Of a stretch of DNA of 64,000 bases, positions 1 to 11,269 are shown piece by piece. Position 1 is the stretch's first letter. Every line of letters starts with the position of its first letter. Under the pieces are notes generated by a model. It was not told where the DNA came from. It made no database searches and worked only from the letters and a program-made list of their open reading frames with translations. The translations under genes were made by a program, and so were the position numbers. Origin of the DNA: Dasyornis broadbenti (Eukaryota; Chordata; Aves; Passeriformes; Dasyornithidae); NCBI GenBank assembly GCA_013397935.1, contig VZRN01004254.1:1544042-1608041 (forward strand). Direction: 5' to 3'.

Positions 1-652
1 GATAACGACTGAGTACCTAAGGGACAAAGACGCACTTAAGAGACTGAAAACATAGCCAGGTGTGGCAAGAGAAGAAAAAGGTGGCTGGCCGCGGGCAGAG
101 ACACACTTGTTCCCGGGACTTGTTGGAGGAGACAGCTGCTGTTTCTTCTTTCCCTTCACTGCTGCCGCGGGAGCTCAGCACTGCCTGGTTTTTCTTCCTT
201 GCTGGAGTCTCTGCTACCCTTTACTTCGCCTGCTCGAGTGGACAAGCTCTGCCGCCCAGTTTGCTGCCCTGAGATTCCCTGCTGCAGCTCCGCTCGCCGT
301 GCAGCCGCCTCGCCCTCAACTCCGTCCGCCATCACCGAGGAGCTGAGCTCGCGCCACAGCGCCCCCTGCCGGCTGTGACCGTAACTGTACCAAAGGGGAG
401 GGGCGGTGTCTGGCAGCCCAGAGAAAGCTGCCACCGGGTATCTGGTTGGTTTATTTGTTATTGCTACTGTTATTGTTGCTTGTTTTCCTCGTTATAGATA
501 CGAGTAAAGAACTGTTATTCCTTTTCCCATATCTCTGTCTGAGAGCCTTTGATTTCAAGGTTATAACAATTTGGAGGGAGGGGCGTCACATCCTCTATTC
601 TAAGGCAGGTTTCCACCTTCCTTAGCAGATGCCTGTCTTCCAAACCAAGACA
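1..652 (+). mobile_element. Endogenous retrovirus LTR, 3' part (5' end outside window)
   Basis: The segment is GC-rich and CpG-rich at about 90-430, in sharp contrast with the AT-rich flank. It then passes into a T-rich stretch and a tail that ends in CCAAACCAAGACA at 640-652, after which ordinary sequence begins. The order (GC-rich promoter-like part, an AGTAAAG polyadenylation-like hexamer near 505, then about 150 bp ending in CA) is that of U3-R-U5 on the plus strand. The tail (AAAGAACTGTTATTCC, later TTAGCAGATGCCTGTCTT) resembles avian ERV LTR tails I know, but I cannot name the subfamily. The 5' boundary and target-site duplication are not visible, so solo versus proviral status is unknown. 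Short open frames on both strands are not convincing genes. Confidence 0.6.
90..430. promoter_or_regulatory. CpG-rich GC island inside the LTR
   Basis: CpG dinucleotides are frequent here (for example GCCGCGGGC, CCGCGGGAG, CCGTCCGCC, GCTCGCGCC) and scarce elsewhere in the window. A GC-box-like GGGGAGGGGCGG sits at about 395-407. Inside an LTR such a block is expected to be the U3 promoter/enhancer. A host CpG-island promoter is the alternative, but the retroviral tail immediately downstream makes the LTR reading more likely. Confidence 0.4.
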
Positions 653-3390
653 CAAGGTAGTATAAAAATGTAGCTGTCTTCAGTACCAGTAAAAGATCCA
701 TATTCCAAGTCTGGATGGCATTCTCATCGTGCTTTGTTGTGCTGTATCTCATTAGTATCAGCGGTGGTTTTATTATCACTGTTTTTATTATGAGTGTGGC
801 TGAAAAAACAGAGAGCTACTTGAAGTACCCTGCTACCAGATGGCAGAGAACCAATTGTTCTCTGCAAGGCGTAGGTTTTCACAACAGTCTTTAAGCAGTG
901 TTGCTTTACCCAGTGCACCTCTGAGAAGATCCCCCTGCAGACACTCCAAACAACAGGTAGAGATTTGGGTCTGAATGAGTTTACCTGGTGTAAGAAATTA
1001 CCATTTCTGAATAATGTCAATATCAGGGACCTAAAGTGGGAGTCTTAATAATTGTGTTGAATTTACTCCAACAGAAAATTCAGAATGTCTTTTATGTAGC
1101 CAAGGTCCTTGTAAGAGAGACCTGAAAGTAAAGCTGGTATAAAGGTAACACATACTCAACACATACTAAAACCAAAAGATTTCCTCTGAATTGATGTATC
1201 TTGAATTTGGACCTTTTTCTCTCTTTTTTTTTTTTTTTTTAATGTCAGAATCTGGTCCCACATCCTCTGCAGCTGCAGAAGAATTAAACAGGTTGTTTGG
1301 GTTTTTTCAAGTTGTTGTTTGGTTTTTTAATTTTATTTTATTTATGCCTCCTGTCATCTACAACAGCTGTAGATAGTTAGAGTAACACACCTGTTTCGGC
1401 CTGCATAAACTAAGTGTGCTTTTGATTTGTTTGTCATGCCAGACACTTGGTAAATTTTTGCGTGAGAAATGCAGTTGCAGTGAAGCTACAAGAGCAAAAT
1501 CAGAGATCAAAAATGTGAAGATTTTGTTTACAGCACAGTATTTGACTAAAATGAGGTTGTATGTGGACTTCAGTATTTCTGTTACTGGACTATTTTTGGT
1601 CAAGGAAAGCTCATTTTAAATAAAAATCCCAGATGATGTTTTTGTTATCATCTGCTTGGTCATAGTTCTCATGGGTTGGTTAGCATTTAATATTAATAAT
1701 TTTCTTCTATGGTATATATGAGTATTAGCTGTTAGGTTGGAAGTGGTTGTTTTGAAGACTGTTAGGTTGAAATCCAGCTTCAGGAACTATCCCTGAAGAG
1801 AGACATTTCTTAACTCAAAAGAAATAATAAGCAGCTCTTGTGTTGAAAATTCCTGCCAAAGTTACTCATAGGAAGAAATAATGATATTTTAAAAAACAAA
1901 ATACAAAGAAATACTAGCACACATGAATAAAAAATAATATTGTTACAATAATGTAATCTTATGAAGCAATTTTATTAAATATGAGATACAGATCGTAATA
2001 TAGACTTTGTTAACATTCTCATTCATATTTTAGCTTTTGCGAAAATTTAAAATTGGATTAAAAATCTATCTTTCTAAAAAAAAAAAGGATGACTATATGA
2101 ATGTCACAGTTCGAAGGTGACAGTGTCAAAACCACCTTTCATTATTTTTTTAAAATACTTTTTTTTTTTTAAGTTCTATTTTCATTATGCGTTTCTATGT
2201 ATTGTTTTAACATTTCTCTTTAAATTGTAAAGTCAGCCATACTTCTGTGTACTGTAGTGCACAAAATGACTGGCTAAAACATGGGGGGGGTTTTTGCAAA
2301 AACAGAAATCTATGATTTTAGCAAAATGTAGGACTAATGGAAAATATGTCAGGAACTTCAGGAAAAGTGAAACTATGGCTGGCAAGCTGTTTTACATAAA
2401 ATCTTTAAGCAAACTTCATATACGAAGCCAAAGATATAAAGCAGAAGCTGTCATTGAAATTATCCTGGTTCTTAGAAACCCAGGATTAAGAGGGGGAAGA
2501 AGAATGTTGTTTGACAACAAGTGCACTGCCCCATGGTAGCTGATATATCCTGCTCACCACTGAACTAACGATGTTTTTGTTGTCATTTCCTTTTCCTCAG
2601 TCATGTAGCAAGCCAGGACAGACCACAAGTAGTTTCCCTGTAAATAAATCTACAGCCATAAGCACTCTGTCTTGTCAGGCAGGAACGGCACTCAGTGACA
2701 TTCCTACCTGGCACTGTATCTGATTTTTTCTTTAAAATAAGGAAATCAGAATTTTTCTTTCACTTAAGCTCCTTTCAAGTTACTTGTTTCTTTGTGTTCT
2801 TTTCTTCCATGCATTCCTATTGATCTCTCTGATTGAACTCCTGATTGCCTTTCTTCCTTTTACCAAAGGGAATAGACAAACAGATTGAAGCATGGAATGT
2901 GAAAAAGCAAGCAGAAAAAAATGCAATCATTTGGTTCAGATTCTTGTCAAGACTCTTAGAACCAACCAGTTTATTACATTGTCATAGTTTTCTTCAATGA
3001 CTGTGGCAATTCCCCTAATTTCTCCGTACAGTGTCAATAATTATGCTTCTTGCATAGCTCAAGGATACTGTGAAGATAAATGCATTGAAAACTGTGAAAT
3101 ATCCCGATACTATCTCCTATAAGAGAATCTGAATTAAATTCTGAGGCAGAAAAAATTGAATTGACTCATAAATCAGGTTATTTTTAGAAGTTGCTCTTTT
3201 GTGGTTTTATCTCAAGTGCAGATGGAATAGACTTGTAGGACTTCAGTTGTGAAGATTTTTACAGCCTACTTTAGCTCTTTCCTCATTCACCGTGTTGTTT
3301 GCTGTACATCTCATTCTTGGGCACACACATCTATTCAGCTAAAGACTATGGAATGTGGAACTTTTCAGTCTTTACTGATAAGACCAGACC
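653..3390. other. Unique AT-rich sequence, no gene seen
   Basis: The stretch is non-repetitive apart from homopolymer runs (poly-T at about 1223-1240 and 2159-2170, poly-A at about 2076-2086). Short open frames are at chance level. An isolated acceptor-like TTTTCCTCAG near 2591-2600 has no supporting exon. I see nothing else supportable. Confidence 0.5.
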
Positions 3391-3399
3391 TCTGACCCA

Positions 3400-4981
3400 G
3401 AAGACCAGGGTATATGAATGCTGGGAGAAAGACCTTCCCTTGGTCAAAGAGGATTTGGTCAGAGAATACCAGAACAAACTTGACATCCACAACTCCATGG
3501 GCCCAGATGCTCTGCATCCAGCCAGTGTTGAGAGAGTTGGTGGACATCATAGTCAGGTCACTTGTAGTCCTCTTTGAAAGGTCATGATCACCAGGAGAGG
3601 TGCCTGAGGACTGGGAGAAAGCAAATGTCACCCTGGTCTTCAAAAAAGGCAAGAATGAGGACCCAGGGAACTACCAGCCAGTCAGCCTCTCCTCAGTCCC
3701 TGGAAAAGTGATGGAGCACCTCATTCTGGAGGCCATCTCTATCCACATGGATGACAAGAAGCTGATCAGGAGTAGTCAGTATGGATTCACTGAAGGTAAA
3801 TCATGCTTGGCCAACCTGATTGCCTTCTACAATAAAACAACTACCTGGGTGGATGAGGGGAGAGCAGTGGGTATTGTCTACCTCGACTTCAGCAAGGTTT
3901 TCAACACTGTCTCTCACAACATCCTCTTAGGCAAACTCAGAAAGTGTGGACAGGATGAGTGGACAGTGAGGTGGATTGAGGACTGGCTGAATGGCAGATC
4001 CTGGAGGGCTGTAATCAGTGGCACAATCTAATTGGAGGCCTGTCACTAGTGGTGTCCCCCAGAGTTCTATACTGGGCCCAGTATTGATTAACCTGTTCAT
4101 CAATGACTTGGATGAAGTATTCTCAACAAGTTCACTGGTGGTACAAAAGTGGGAGGAGTGGCTGATGCCTCAGAGAGTTGTGTGGCCTTTCGGAGAGACC
4201 TCAACAGGTTAAAGAGATGGGCAGAGAAGAACCTTCTGAAATTCAAAAGCAGCAAATGAAAGTTCTTCACATGGGGAAGAATAACCCCAGGTACCAGTGC
4301 AGGCTGGGGGCCAACCTGCTGAGAAGGACTTGGGGGTCCTGGTGGGCAACAAGCTGTCCATGAGCCAGCTGTGCCTCTGTGGGACCAAGAAGGCCAAGGG
4401 AATCCTGGGGAGCATTAGGAAGAGCACTGTCAGCAGGTGTGATCCTGCCTCTCTATTCAACTGCATGTGGCCTCCTAGCGAGTCTCATCTGGAGCGTTGT
4501 GTCCAGTTCTGTGGCACTCAGTACAAGAGAGATGTGGAACTCCTGCAGCAAGTCCAGCAGAGAGCTGTGATATTTAGGGGACTGGAGCACCTCTCTTGGG
4601 AAAGTCTGAGCTGGGCCTGTTTAGCCTGGAGGAAACTGAGAGGGGTCTTCATCAATGCATATAAATATCTGAAGGATGAGTGTCAAGCAGATGGAGCCAG
4701 GCTCTTCTTGGTGGTGTCAAGCAATAGGACCAGAGGCAATGGACAGAAACTGAAACACAGGAAGCTCAACCTGAATATGAGGAAGAACTTCTTTACTGCG
4801 TGAGTGACCAGACACTGGAACAGTTTGCCCAGAGAGACTGTGGAGTCTCCCTCACTGGAGATATTCAGGAACCTTGTGGACATGATCCTGTGCCATGTGC
4901 TGTCAGATGACTCTTCCTGAGCATGGAGGTTGAACCAGTGACCCACTGTGCTCCCTTCCAATTTTTCCCATCCTGTGAATC
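3400..4981 (+). mobile_element. CR1 LINE, ORF2 reverse transcriptase remnant plus 3' end
   Basis: This is a degenerate CR1 non-LTR retrotransposon in forward orientation. Conceptual frames in order give the CR1 segment KLDIHNSMGPDALHP (about 3475-3525), the RT fingers with EDPGNYQPVSLSSVPGKVME (about 3655-3715), motif A as YLDFSKVFNTVSHNIL (about 3880-3930), SGVPQSSILGPVL (about 4047-4085), then the C-terminal region with KDLGVLV and KAKGILGSIR (about 4325-4420) and the thumb/terminal part to about 4900. At least three frame changes and several stops interrupt it. The catalytic F/YADD box reads FTGG at 4131-4142 and a large 5' part is missing, so it is dead. The end (CTCCCTTCCAA...CCATCCTGTGAATCT) matches a diverged CR1 3' terminus at about 4981, directly against the T-rich tract. 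Confidence 0.93.
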
Positions 4982-7740
4982 TACTTTATTTTAAAAATGT
5001 GTTTTACTATATTTTTACTATTTTATTTACTTCAATTTAACTTATATTTTAAAATATTTTACTTTTTTAACCCTTTTTACTTTTTACTTCTTTTACTTCT
5101 TCATTTACTTTTTACTTCTTTTTTACTGTATTGTATTTTGCTTTACTTTTTGTTTTACTTTTGTTTAATTAAGTTTGGGTTTTTTATTTCTTTTACTTTT
5201 TTTGAGTTTTAACATTAGGTTTTAACACTAGGACTTCTTGTTTGGACTTCTTTGATTACTTTTTTCTTTGGTTCACTTTGGTTTACTTGTCGTTTTTTTG
5301 TTTTACACTATTTTAAGAGTTTTTCTATTTTTATTTTTTGTTGGAATTCTATATTTGGGGTTTAGGTTGGGGTTTTACATTGGGGTCCTACTTTTTCTTT
5401 TGTTTATTTTGGTTTATTGTGTTGGGGCTTTTTGTTTTACGTTTTGTGTTAGGATTTTCTACAGGGATTATACACTGGAGTTTTACATTTTATTTGTTTT
5501 GTTGTTTATTTTGGAATACTTGGTGGGAGTTTTTTGGCTTTTTGTTTTACTTGTATTTAGTTTTTTATTTTATTTTGTTTTGTACTGGGTTTTATGCTGG
5601 GCTTTTACATTGGGGTGTATGCTTAGATCTTATAATGGGGTCTTTGTGTTTTTAAATTGGGCTTATAATTTTTTTTGGATTTCGTTGTATATTTTGGTTT
5701 ACTTTGTTGGGTTTTCTTTGTTTCACTTATATTGTTTCACTTCTGGGAATTTTATTTTGTTTTATGTTTTACGTGGTTTTATGCTTTAGCACAGTTTATT
5801 TTGTTTATTTTGGCATGTTTTTCTTTTTTGTTCTACTTGGTAGTAGGATTTATGCTGTTTTATTTTGGGGTTCTACTTTTTCTGGGGTTTTGCAAATTTT
5901 TGTTGCTTTTGCTTTGGGTAAATTTGATGGGTTGTTTTGATTTGTTTATTTTCCATTTTTAATTTTATAGCTTTACAATGATTTTTTTCTTTTAGGAGTT
6001 TACTTTGTGGCTTTACATTGAGATTTTAGGTTAGTTATTTTCTTTTACTTTGGTTATGTTGTGTGGGTTTTTTTATGTTGATGTATTTCTGTTTGATAAA
6101 TTTTGTGGTTTACATTGGGGATTTTTTGGCTATTTTATTCATTTAGTTTCTTTATTTCGGTTGATCTTTTTTAGAACTTTTTTTTTTGCATTTCATTTTC
6201 TTATGGGGTTTAATGGAGTTTTATGTTGGGATTTTACTTTTTGTTTGGTTTGTTTGGTTTTACTTGTTTGGTTTTTTAATTTTTATTTTACTTTCAGTTT
6301 GTGAGTCTTATTTTTTGTTGTATGCCGGGGTTTTACAGGTTTTCCTGTTTTTTTATTTACTTTTGTTTAACTTTATTTTCTTGGTTTTATTTTGATATTT
6401 TTATTATCTGTTTTACTTTTTTTAATTTTTGCTTAACATTGGGGATAAATTTTAGGGTTCTACATTGAGATTCTACTTTGATGTTCTATGTTAGGGTTCT
6501 ACTTTTTGCTTGTTTTGTTTAATTTACTTTTGTTTACCTTGATTTACTTGGATTAGTTTGCACTTTTTTATTTTGATTTTTGTTGTTGTTGTTGTTGTTC
6601 TTGCGGTGGTTTTTTTGTTTGGTTGGTTGGTTGGTTGGTTTGGGGGTTTTTTGTTGTTGCTGGTTTCTTTTGTTTGTTTGGTGGGTTTGTTTGGTTGGTT
6701 TGTTTGGTTTTATTTTTTGTTTGGGTTTATTTTTTGTTTTCCATGAGGAGTTTTCTTTTGGGTTGTTTTTTTTTTTTTTGCTTGGGATTATTTTTAATTA
6801 TGGCTTGCTTTGGGGAATTTATTATTTTTTTAATATTACGATTTTACATTGTGGTCTCATGTTGGGATTTCATTTTTGGAGGGTGTTGTTGACTTGATTT
6901 CTCTGGTTTGTTTTGGTTTACTGTTTAGGTATTTTTATTTTTTTGTTTTGCTTTTAGCTTGGTTTTATTTTTATTTGTTTTACATTGAGTTTCACATTTA
7001 ATTTGGGGAGATTTTTGTTTAATTTGAGTTATTTTGGATTATTTTGGTTTACTTTGGGCTTTATTTGTTTGTTTTACTTTGGTTCACTTTTTTTTTTTTT
7101 TTTTCTGTTGGAGTTTTACTTACTGGGGTTTTTATGTTTTACATTGTGTCTTATGTTGGGGTTTAATGTTGAGTTTTATGTTGGGGGTTTACTTTTGGGA
7201 TTTTCCTAAAATTTTATATTTTATTTCCTTTGGCTTACATTGGTTTCTTTTTAATTTTTCTTTTATTTTGGTTTACTTTTTTCCAGATTTTATACATTGT
7301 TTTACATTGGCATTGTACATTGTATTTGGTGGAGGTTTTACACTTTTGTTTACTTTGGGTTTTTCTTTTTTTGTTTTGCCTTGGCTTTTGTATTATTTCA
7401 TTTTATGTTTCAGTCCTGTATTTCAGATTTAGAAGTTTGTTTTTTATTGTTGTGCTTGTTTACTTTGGTTTTCTTTGGTTTCTTTCCATTTTACTTTAGT
7501 TTTATGTTCTGTTTGTCTTTGGTTTATTTTGGTTTCCTATGTATGTTATGCTGGCTTTGGGGTGTTTTTTATGTTTGTTTGTTCCACATTATTTTTAAAT
7601 TTTAATTTACTTTGACTTTGCTTTTCTTTTTAATTTACTTTCAAATTAACTAATTTTATTTTACTTCTTATTTTATTTTCAATTTTAATTTTTACTTATT
7701 TTACTTGTCACTTTACTTTTTAATTATTTTACATTCATTA
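4982..7740. repeat. T/G-rich degenerate tandem tract (minisatellite-like)
   Basis: About 2.75 kb in which the plus strand is more than half T, with G next and C rare. Recurring words include TTTTACATTGGGG, TTTTATGTTGGG, GGGTTCTAC, TTTGGTTTACTTTGG and TTTTACTTC. The flanks (about 4990-5200 and 7610-7735) are simpler TTTTACTT/TTTTAATT runs and the centre is richer in G. ACATTG words lie at roughly 5374, 5606, 6014, 6112, 6437, 6847, 6976, 7138 and 7300, suggesting a badly decayed unit of order 100 bp, but no clean period is visible by eye. Short perfect subrepeats are embedded, such as TTG repeats near 6580-6598 and GGTT repeats near 6621-6640. Long hydrophobic plus-strand reading frames here follow from the composition and are not genes. 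I do not recognise the family. Confidence 0.8.
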
Positions 7741-8264
7741 GATTTTTTTGCTGCCTCATCCTTGGGGAAAAAGCCTTCCCTACCTGTGGCTACAGGGCAC
7801 GAGAGGCTGTCTTTGTAGGGCATGGGCAGCAGGCAGGAACATAGCCAAAATGGACCAGAGGAGGCCTGACAAGTGGTCACACTCAAAGCCACAAAGGAAT
7901 GGAAAAGCATGTTAATAGCAATAACTCTAGTAGTAAAATAACTGTACTGCAGTTGGTGAATCTCTTAGTTATTGAGAGCTGCATAGTACAGTATCTTATT
8001 TTTGTATATGATTTTCCAATGTTTGTAACTTTTGGAAATCAAAAGGAGCATCCTTTACAGAATAAGCTCATCTTTAAAATGCAGTTTTATTATCTTACCC
8101 ATATTGATAAGTGACCAGTTCAAACTTGGGTATTGAGATTCTTTCTGCAGTGGGAAAGATGAGTTTAGAGTCCTCCAAAGAGCTGAACTAACTTTTTCTT
8201 CCAAAATTCATAAATCGACATCTACATAGATAGCATGCAAGGACTTTTGACCTGAAGGTGAATA
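7741..8264. other. Unique sequence right of the T-rich tract
   Basis: Composition changes abruptly at about 7745 to a balanced, GC-richer block (to about 7890: CCTTGGGGAAAAAGCC, GGCAGCAGGCAGG) and then returns to AT-rich unique sequence. I see no coding, RNA or repeat signature that I can name. Confidence 0.4.
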
Positions 8265-8362
8265 TTTCACAAAGCATTGGTTTGTCTAGGACAGAGGTTG
8301 GACTTGATAATCTTCTAGGTTTTTTCCAAACTAAAGATTTCTATAATTCTATGATTCTAAGA
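8265..8362 (+). mobile_element. CR1 LINE 3'-end fragment
   Basis: The sequence GAGGTTGGACTTGATAATCT followed by a stretch like TTCCAAACTAAAGATTTCTA and ATAATTCTATGATTCTAA is the standard CR1 3' terminus, including the ATTCTATGAT tail, in plus orientation and diverged. Confidence 0.8.
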
Positions 8363-9430
8363 CCTCAATATTATGAAAATCTTTATCGTAAGAAGAGCTG
8401 TAGTGCCCACAGCCATTGCTGATTCTACTGTCATCATGGTTTTAAATTAGCTTCCAGCCAGTCTTCTTCACCTTCCAACAGTGATTACATGACAAAAGAC
8501 AGACTTGTGTATCTGTAGCTGTAACTCCTTTAGGATTGCCTTCTCTTCATATATGAGAAGATCTTTCTGTCTGAAGGATTGCCAGAAACATCTTTGGAAA
8601 ATGTGGAGAGTTCATGAAAATGAGACTGTCACTAAAAATGGGGCAGAAGTAACCAGGCTATTTTGTGTCATTCTTTTCTATCTTGTGTTTGTACTTGTTC
8701 CTGTAAGAGTTTTATTCATCACCAGTCTGTGACTGAATTTTAAGCTTTTACTTTGCTTTTGGTTCTAAATTAAAATTTGGATTTCTTTTTCATTTTGTAA
8801 TTTCCTGAAATTGCAATCCATTTTCAGTACAGACTATTACATATTTTTATATTCTTCAGAATAGCACTCCAGGGTCTTCTTTTGTATCACAGACACACAA
8901 CAAGAGTACCACAAATGAGGCATCATTGACCAGGTTTTATGCTTTTTGTTACCATTTTGCAGAAATGCTAAATTACTCAATGTTGTCTTGGCCTTTTCCA
9001 TAAATGCTGACAGCCCACAATTTCCTCTTCCACTTTTTAAGTATCACTTTTTTTTTTTTTACAGTAGTCTATAAACTACGTCGTTAATCAGATAGTGTAA
9101 AATCCAATTAGAGACATTAGAATCCAGAAATACAAGTGTTAAGGAATTTATTTCTTGATTGACAAGAAAGCCAAATAGACTCATCTATTTAGAATCTTAG
9201 CAACAATTAGCTGCCTTAGTTTCATTTATTGTGACATAAAAAATCTGGTTTATTGAGAGCTCTATTGAATAAGATTTCTATGATATGCACCATGAGAAAA
9301 TATCTTCAAACTAAAATGATTGTTTTGCTGTAATAAATTGAACCATATGTACACTATGTTATTCAATCCTTTTTCTTCAAGGCATAAATTGATATTAAAG
9401 AACATTTAAGTCATAACACATGGTTATCCA
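8363..9430. other. Unique AT-rich sequence, no feature seen
   Basis: There are only short chance-level open frames and a poly-T run at about 9049-9060. Nothing is supportable. Confidence 0.4.
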
Positions 9431-9439
9431 GGCATGAAC

Positions 9440-9670
9440 GAGGCAATAACCCATATAAGTTGTCAAGGTGAAGCCAAAGCATTTATTAGAGGTTTGTGTT
9501 GTTTTTGAAAAGTGCACGGTTGGATAAACATGGATTAGTGCTATTATGCTGCTACGATGACTCAAGTGTGTTTTTACAGTGTCAGTAATTTTTATGTTTA
9601 AAAATCACTGGTGCAGTATATTAGCTATAATTTATGTTTATCATCTTGTGTACTCTAATAGGTTTCAACA
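9440..9670. promoter_or_regulatory. Candidate conserved noncoding element
   Basis: This is a balanced-complexity AT-rich block with no repeat signature. It holds words seen often in vertebrate developmental enhancers, such as TTTATTAG and TAATTTATG. The call rests on texture alone and needs cross-species alignment. Confidence 0.15.
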
Positions 9671-9879
9671 AACCATTTAACACTTCAGCTTGTGCATATA
9701 CATTACTTAATAGGTATTTATCTTAAAAAAGAGATACTTAAACGGGACTTTCAAAGCTTACAACTGCATGCTAAGAGCAAATACTGCAGTCAGGCACATT
9801 AACTTTTTCCTCTGGTTTGCATTTAACTTTGAACAGTGTGACCACACAATTTCTCTGTACATTTTGTTCCTAACCAGAG

Positions 9880-10077
9880 AAAGAAAGATATATCATCTCT
9901 AAACCCCATCAGCCTGAATGACATCGAAGTCCCTGACATGAAGTGTCCGTCACACTTACTAAGTAGAGTAGATGTGATAAAGCCTACGCAGCTGAAAATG
10001 CCAATAAGTTCCTGTCATCAGAGGCTGCCCTTTCAGGATAGCATAGGACTTCACGCTTTCCTAGTTAAAGGATATTG
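9880..10077 (+). other. Exon-like segment, unidentified
   Basis: A pyrimidine-rich stretch ending TTGTTCCTAACCAG (9866-9879) is followed by an open frame that runs to a TAA at 10075-10077. Its peptide has mixed, non-low-complexity composition, including SLNDIEVPDMKCP. No good donor is seen before the stop, so as an exon it would be terminal. The frame stays open upstream of the acceptor to about 9841, which weakens the splice argument. I do not recognise the peptide. Chance open frames of this length are common in a window this size, so this is only a candidate terminal or lncRNA exon. Confidence 0.18.
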
Positions 10078-10595
10078 CTAATAGTAGACTCTATTACTTG
10101 TATGTCTTTTGCTATTCTCTTTTGGTATCTTGGCGTGCTTATTTTTGAAAATCAGTTAGCCTTTCTCATAACTCTCAACACTTGGTCTGGGAAGCAACTT
10201 CAACTCAATATAAAAGAGCTGGGGTTGCCAAAAGAGAGAACTGAAGTAAAAGCTTCACTCAGGGAGGGTTTTGGGGTGGCAGTGGATGAATTGCACATAA
10301 TTTATGATACTATTGAGTGCTTTGGACAACATGTTGCTTATTATATGGGTTGTGCTGATGGTGACTTTCTGTTCTAGACAGTCTAGGTTTGAATGACTGG
10401 TGCTTAGTGCTTCCATAAAAGAGATTGATGGCAATTTAAAAACCATCACGCCGGTCTTTTCTTGGGGGGAGAGCTCTCCTGCAGTTTCCTGAAGTTAGAT
10501 ATTAGTCAGTAATTTGCAAAGAAGAAAACCCAAACAAACATTGCTGTAATTCTGTTTACTAATCTCATAAAATTCCTGATTCCTTCACTAGTGAG

Positions 10596-10656
10596 GTCAT
10601 TTCGGAGGAGGAAAAGGAGTTGATGCAGACCCTGAGATTATGGACATGCTGATCTG
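10596..10656 (+). other. Candidate 61-nt exon, unidentified
   Basis: The segment lies between an acceptor-like run (ATTCCTGATTCCTTCACTAGTGAG, AG at 10594-10595) and a consensus donor GTGAGT at 10657. The open frame gives GHFGGGKGVDADPEIMDML-like residues and enters in phase 1 and leaves in phase 2. An alternative acceptor at the CACTAG AG (10590) would put a TGA in this frame. The peptide is not recognised, and the next in-frame codon without splicing is a stop. The splice signals are decent but the evidence is weak. Confidence 0.2.
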
Positions 10657-11269
10657 GTGAGTAATAGATTTTTTACAAAGAGGTTATCAATTCTTCTGAC
10701 TCAGTCAAGCATATCTGTTGGCTGAGTTGGCAAATAAGGAGGATTTATTTCTCACATGGGAGTAATTGACCAAGATGGACTACTTGTTATTGCAGACTAC
10801 TTTTTTGCAGTAACCTCTTTCTTAAACATAATTAAAGAAATATTGATATAATTTAGAGAACACTCCTAAGTGCCTACAAACAGATAATGTTATCATTCAA
10901 ATTTAATTTTTATAGAAGTACATTTAAAAGCTTTAGATTTCAATTGATACCTGGAATAATTACATATGCATAGAAATTACTTTTTCTTTAATATTCACTT
11001 ATTTAATAATGGACTACTAAAAAGCCATGCCTTACTTTTAATTTTACATAAACAACACATGCCATTTTCAGTTCTTTAGAGTATGTTTACAACACTCTTC
11101 AGGAAAATGTACTTCTTGCTTTCATGTAAGGCATCATGCAAGTTTTTTCTGTTGATGTTTTTAGCAGTTTTGATATTCTGTGCGGTAGGTGATGCAGTGT
11201 AGTCTGTGTTTGCTGTGTTTCCTGGAAGCATTACTTATTCATTTTGTTACAGAACTCCCTGTAGGCCAC

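Noticed and set aside
156..434. Minus-strand 92-codon frame in the GC-rich block (alanine and glutamate rich)
   Set aside because: It lies inside an LTR and its length follows from GC-rich composition. There is no known domain.
3299..4803. An intact reverse transcriptase gene
   Set aside because: The CR1 coding region is split by frameshifts and stops and its catalytic box is destroyed.
4997..7605. Many overlapping plus-strand frames of 60-173 codons rich in F, L, V, W, Y and G that look like membrane proteins
   Set aside because: The T/G-rich, C- and A-poor composition removes stop codons (which need A) and forces hydrophobic codons. Frames overlap in all three phases, lack any motif and follow the repeat tract exactly.
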